DNA of 64,000 nucleotides from a bacterium. GTDB taxonomy: Bacteria > Planctomycetota > Planctomycetia > Kolteriales > Kolteriaceae. Under the pieces are notes generated by a model. It was not told the origin of the DNA and did not search any database. It worked only from the letters and a program-made list of their open reading frames with translations. Each line of letters opens with the position of its first letter. Within the stretch, counting starts at the first letter, position 1. Below are positions 60,909 to 64,000 of the stretch, piece after piece. The stretch covers positions 62,001 to 126,000 of the forward strand of contig JAIELF010000024.1 of NCBI GenBank assembly GCA_019753235.1, in the 5' to 3' direction. The position numbers and the translations under genes are program-made.

Positions 60909-62100
60909 TCACTTGGCGGATGAAGGGGATCGCGATCAGCACGGTCAACATCGACGGGATCCAGAGGACGGCGTACATTTCGCTCTGGCTCTCTTTCAGA
61001 AAGTTGTACATGAGGATCAACGTCGGGTAGTAAATGGTGATGATCGGCAGAAAGCAAATGAAGAAGGCCGGCAGCGCATCGCGCCGACGAAAGAAAATGC
61101 TCACCGGGCAACCCAGAATCACAAAAGGGATTGCCGACATGGACCGGGAAATTCGTTGATACTTCTCGCAGACCGAGCGGTACGCCAGAGCCTCTGCCAT
61201 TTCCATTTTGTCTAAGATCGGCTGCGCGGGCCAAGCAGCGTTGATCGCGTCGCCGCGCATGATGGCCGACCCCAGCACGATGGTCGCTTCATAGCGAGCC
61301 TTCTCCGCTTCGAGTCTATACTTGGCCGCCTGCTGGTCGAGGCCTGCAAAGTCTTGATCATCGACCGCTAATCGCTCCCCTTTGACTAAGTCCGGCAAGG
61401 GAAGCCGCTCTGTTCGATCGCGAAAGTAAGCGGAGTTTCCTGGCTCGGTGGAAAGAGCCCCGTCGACGAGCCTCATCTCGATCACCGCTTGGCCGGCGAC
61501 CTCCGACGAGGGGACGATTGAAAGCGTTGCTTCTCGCGCTTGCAGCACCATGTCGTATCCACCCGACTCGCGGCGGTGCTTGATGATCGGCTGCAAGAGT
61601 CTTGTGCCGTCGATGTCGCTGACGTAGAGTTCATAAGGAAAACTCGGGCCCGCGATACAACCCTTCTGCCGAATATACGTGAAGAGGGTCTTTTCTAGAT
61701 CGCCGAGAAGATTCATTCGCAACTGCGCACTGCACCAAGGAATCACTCGGTCGGACAGGGCAACACAACCGATTGCCACCACCAAGGCCAGCGTAAAGAC
61801 AGGTCGAACCAGCCGCATCGCATCAATGCCCGCCGCCTTCACCGCGACGATCTCGTTGGAACCGCTCATCGCGCTAAAGACGGAGGTGACGGCAAACAGA
61901 AGGCAAGCGGGGATCGTGTAGGGAAGAGAGGGCGCAATGATATAAGGAATAACCTGCAGGATGCTAATCGGGTCGAGACCCGTCTTAGGCCCCTCAAAGA
62001 GCGCCCCGAGAACCACCAGCAGCCCGGTGACGGCTATCTGCGCCATCACGAACGTGCTGATCACCTGGATGAGAATCAGTCGGGAAAGAATGCCAAACAA
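60898..62100 (-). CDS. LptF/LptG family permease
   Basis: 400 residues of the YjgP/YjgQ family, inner-membrane partners of LptB in LPS export. Membrane helices occur in an N-terminal group of three (YIIAPSLPYTIPACLLFAVTSV) and a C-terminal group (MSAIPFVILGCPVSIFFRR, LPIITIYYPTLILMYNF), with the periplasmic beta-jellyroll between (residues ~130-270). LptF and LptG cannot be told apart. The start is TTG at 62100 with GGGAG 9 nt upstream. The gene is single; lptA, lptB and lptC are not visible. Confidence 0.85.
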   Translation of the reverse strand: MFGILSRLILIQVISTFVMAQIAVTGLLVVLGALFEGPKTGLDPISILQVIPYIIAPSLPYTIPACLLFAVTSVFSAMSGSNEIVAVKAAGIDAMRLVRPVFTLALVVAIGCVALSDRVIPWCSAQLRMNLLGDLEKTLFTYIRQKGCIAGPSFPYELYVSDIDGTRLLQPIIKHRRESGGYDMVLQAREATLSIVPSSEVAGQAVIEMRLVDGALSTEPGNSAYFRDRTERLPLPDLVKGERLAVDDQDFAGLDQQAAKYRLEAEKARYEATIVLGSAIMRGDAINAAWPAQPILDKMEMAEALAYRSVCEKYQRISRSMSAIPFVILGCPVSIFFRRRDALPAFFICFLPIITIYYPTLILMYNFLKESQSEMYAVLWIPSMLTVLIAIPFIRQVIKH

Positions 62101-62360
62101 GAGTGGAATCTCCCGACAGGTCTCTCCGAAGAAAAATCGCTGTCGGTACTAGAATCGACTCGTCGGCCCGGCTCTCTCCATCCTCAAACCGAGACAGATC
62201 GGTGTTGTCGCGAATTTTTAGTCCGAGCGTAGGCAATCCTTGCCCCATCGATACATCGCGCAGAATCGAAACAGACCCCCTAGATTCGCTCCTCCGGCTC
62301 GATCGAGGTCAAAACAATCGACATACAACCGAGCGAACGAAGGTACGCGGAGCCGGACTT

Positions 62361-63086
62361 TCAATGATCGATCAAATCCCAGAGGCGTTCGAACTCTCGG
62401 CTAAATGAGCGCAGCAAGCGGGCGTCGCTGGTCACGATAAAGTTCTCCAGATTTCGATCGGCCGCCCCGCGCGTCCAGTTGTAACTCCCGTTGAGGAGAA
62501 TCTGCTGATCGAAGATCGCAAACTTGTGATGCATGTGACGATCGGTTCGATCCTGCCTCGTCTTGATTCCCAGACTTGCTAAGCGATCGATATCCGAACC
62601 GAGATCGCCCGCCTTATCGTCGTCGGTGATGATCCGAATCGCGACATCCCGTTTGTGCGCCCGAGCGATGGCATCCGAAAGACGATCGTCGGTGACGGTG
62701 AAAACGCAGATGTCAACGGAATGCTGCGATCGACCCAATAGCTCCGCGATGATGGCGACGCAGTCGTCGACCGAGCTGAAGTACGCTTCGCTGTGGGCAG
62801 GCGTCGCGTGAGCCTCGGAAGGAGGAGCTTGTCCATTTTTTAATCGGCTAAGCCTGAGTCGTTTGAGAGTCTCTTCCAAGAGGTCCAGGGAACCGGACTC
62901 GATCCGCTCGCCGAAACGAGCTTGCCATCGTTCAAAAGCGAGATGACGATAGACGCCGAGGGCGTGCTCGTCGGCATCGGAATCATCAAGAAACGTCGTC
63001 AGCTCCGCCAGATCGGCACGCCCCAGCCGACCGTCGCCCCAGAGATCATCGACAAGCCGAACGAACTGCTCCTGTTCCAGGGGCAT
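62361..63086 (-). CDS. phospholipase D-like nuclease/phosphatase with one HKD motif
   Basis: 241 residues, no signal. MHHKFAIFDQQILLNGSYNWT holds the single HxKxxxxD motif (H, K, D) and the following SYNW of the mitochondrial cardiolipin hydrolase / Nuc group, which works as a dimer. VDICVFTVTDDRLSDAI is the first strand-helix of that fold. The N-terminal ~100 residues are a helical extension I do not recognise. AGGGAGA lies 6-7 nt upstream of the ATG. Nucleic-acid or phospholipid substrate unknown. Confidence 0.82.
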   Translation of the reverse strand: MPLEQEQFVRLVDDLWGDGRLGRADLAELTTFLDDSDADEHALGVYRHLAFERWQARFGERIESGSLDLLEETLKRLRLSRLKNGQAPPSEAHATPAHSEAYFSSVDDCVAIIAELLGRSQHSVDICVFTVTDDRLSDAIARAHKRDVAIRIITDDDKAGDLGSDIDRLASLGIKTRQDRTDRHMHHKFAIFDQQILLNGSYNWTRGAADRNLENFIVTSDARLLRSFSREFERLWDLIDH

Positions 63087-63223
63087 CGGTTTCTCCCTTT
63101 ACCGGGGGCAATCGCCGACCGCGTGTCGATACGGGACCACCGAGAAGAATCATGGTGAGGTTCCGTAGGTCTCCACGTATCTCGATAGACGCCGGCCGAA
63201 CTCCATCTTCCCCAACGCAAACA

Positions 63224-63254
63224 GGGGCAGTCTGCCATCCTAGCAGACTGCCCC
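63224..63254 (-). terminator. strong hairpin between two leftward genes
   Basis: GGGGCAGTCTGC (63224-63235) and GCAGACTGCCCC (63243-63254) are perfect 12-bp arms with a 7-nt loop. It lies 42 nt past the stop of the amidase gene and probably ends its transcript. Confidence 0.6.
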
Positions 63255-63296
63255 CGCAATGACGCTCGGTGTTATAGAACGAGTGTTGCCGATACC

Positions 63297-64000
63297 CTAG
63301 GCAACACGACGCTTGACCACCCGCAGGCCGACCAAGATCAAGCCCGCCACTGTCATCAAGACCAAGGTGCTCGCCTCGGGAACCGCATTCGGTTCAAATC
63401 GCCCATCGAAGGCCTTTTCGATGGCGTACCCGTAGCTGATGATTTCAGGCTCCGTCCACTTGGCCCGGCCCACCACGACCAAATGAAACGGGGCACCGCT
63501 GGCGTACTTGCCGACGGGGATCGTGATGACCGGCACGCCGGCAACGTTAATCTCATTCACGGTGGTCGCCCCGATCGCCGTGGGACCAATCTCGGGAAGG
63601 GGTCGGAATGCAAACGGATAAATCAACGCGTCCAGATCGTTGGCATCCATGATGGAAGTGAACAGTTCCAACACATCCTCCTGCCAAAGCTGAAGGGCCT
63701 GAACCGTCGGATTCTCAAAGATGTCCCCTGGGAAACTGTTGTTGATAGCGTTGATGACGTTGGTCGGATTGGCCCCTTGACCCATCGGGAAACCCGCCAG
63801 AGCATTGAACGACTCGATCGAGTTAAAGGGAGTCGTCGGACCGAGCTGCGACAGGTATTGGTTGATGTCGTACTTGAAGACATTGCCCGCTGCTCCGGGC
63901 GGATTGTTGAACAAGGTTAGCCAGTCCGTCCCCTCGAAGACTGTGCCGTCCAGCGTCGCGCCGAGCCCTTCGATGGTGCTCATGGCACTGGCATACGACG
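63297..64000 (-). CDS. amidase-family protein with PEP-CTERM-like tail (N-terminus beyond the right edge)
   Basis: The frame is open to the window edge, so only the last 233 residues are present; ATG codons inside are not the start. The portion seen has the amidase C-terminal layout: NEINVAGVPVITIPVGKYAS and HLVVVGRAKWTEPEI, a late segment of the amidase-signature fold after the Ser-Ser-Lys site that lies upstream. The tail is VPEASTLVLMTVAGLILVGL, then RVVKRR, a PEP-CTERM-like signal with PEA instead of PEP. An exported surface amidase would be unusual, and its substrate is not known. Confidence 0.7.
   Translation of the reverse strand, partial: SYASAMSTIEGLGATLDGTVFEGTDWLTLFNNPPGAAGNVFKYDINQYLSQLGPTTPFNSIESFNALAGFPMGQGANPTNVINAINNSFPGDIFENPTVQALQLWQEDVLELFTSIMDANDLDALIYPFAFRPLPEIGPTAIGATTVNEINVAGVPVITIPVGKYASGAPFHLVVVGRAKWTEPEIISYGYAIEKAFDGRFEPNAVPEASTLVLMTVAGLILVGLRVVKRRVA

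Overview
The window looks like chromosomal DNA of a planctomycete (Planctomycetota). It is GC-rich and carries several families that are typical of, or heavily expanded in, that phylum: a DUF1559 protein with a prepilin-like N-terminus, a BIG2/cytochrome/DUF1549/DUF1553 protein paired with a PPC-domain protein, a DUF1080 protein, a redoxin-cytochrome-copper-monooxygenase fusion, a transmembrane Ser/Thr kinase, DUF1573, DUF1802 and DUF3467 proteins, PEP-CTERM-like C-termini, and large TPR proteins. I see no rRNA, tRNA, insertion sequence, phage gene or CRISPR array. It reads as ordinary chromosome with one gene running off each end.

Layout. 1-8.4 kb: a polyprenyl-linked polysaccharide region with a DUF1573 protein (cut by the left edge), an O-antigen-ligase-like membrane protein with a TPR tail, two different MraY/WecA-type sugar-1-phosphate transferases, a dolichol-phosphate-mannose-synthase-like GT2 and a divergent HEAT-like protein. 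8.9-13.6 kb, + strand: Ser/Thr kinase, DUF1802 protein and a two-domain glycosyltransferase. 13.6-16.4 kb: an SDR/nitrilase pair and a methyltransferase resembling coclaurine N-methyltransferase. 16.5-20.7 kb, - strand: thiL, a TPR/GT41 (SPINDLY/OGT-like) protein and a Tat-exported TIM-barrel protein, probably one operon. 20.9-29.2 kb: SDR, DUF3467, the PPC and cytochrome/DUF1549/DUF1553 pair, a phosphoesterase, a Cys-rich lipoprotein and a P-II protein. 29.2-37.8 kb, - strand: CPA2 antiporter, gyrA, a DHH phosphoesterase and a TPR membrane protein. 38-45.2 kb: a Cys-rich secreted protein, an EpsI-like protein, a DUF1080 protein, a small unknown protein, a large secreted unknown protein and a HAD hydrolase. 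45.2-53.2 kb, - strand: purB, then a four-gene block of TPR, ExbB, ExbD and a membrane protein with a prenyltransferase-like barrel. 53.4-64 kb: methyltransferase, DUF1559, TPR-PDZ, redoxin/cytochrome/Cu-monooxygenase, a PEP-CTERM-like protein, an LptF/LptG permease, a PLD-like protein and a PEP-CTERM-tagged amidase cut by the right edge.

How the genes fit together. Much of the window concerns the cell envelope: polysaccharide initiation and polymerisation, exosortase-type sorting (no exosortase gene here), LPS export and an ExbB/ExbD energy-transduction unit. The most unusual item is that last unit (46.8-53.2 kb). The position after exbD, where tonB would be expected, holds a protein with a TonB-like membrane helix and Pro-rich spacer, but ending in a squalene-cyclase/prenyltransferase-type barrel. 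Other notable points are a probable AUU start on one sugar-1-phosphate transferase, a P-II protein whose Tyr51 uridylylation site is Phe, a gyrase A with Asp at the quinolone-determining Ser83 position, and a bacterial relative of plant benzylisoquinoline N-methyltransferases. Functions were assigned by reading motifs; no database search or alignment was run.
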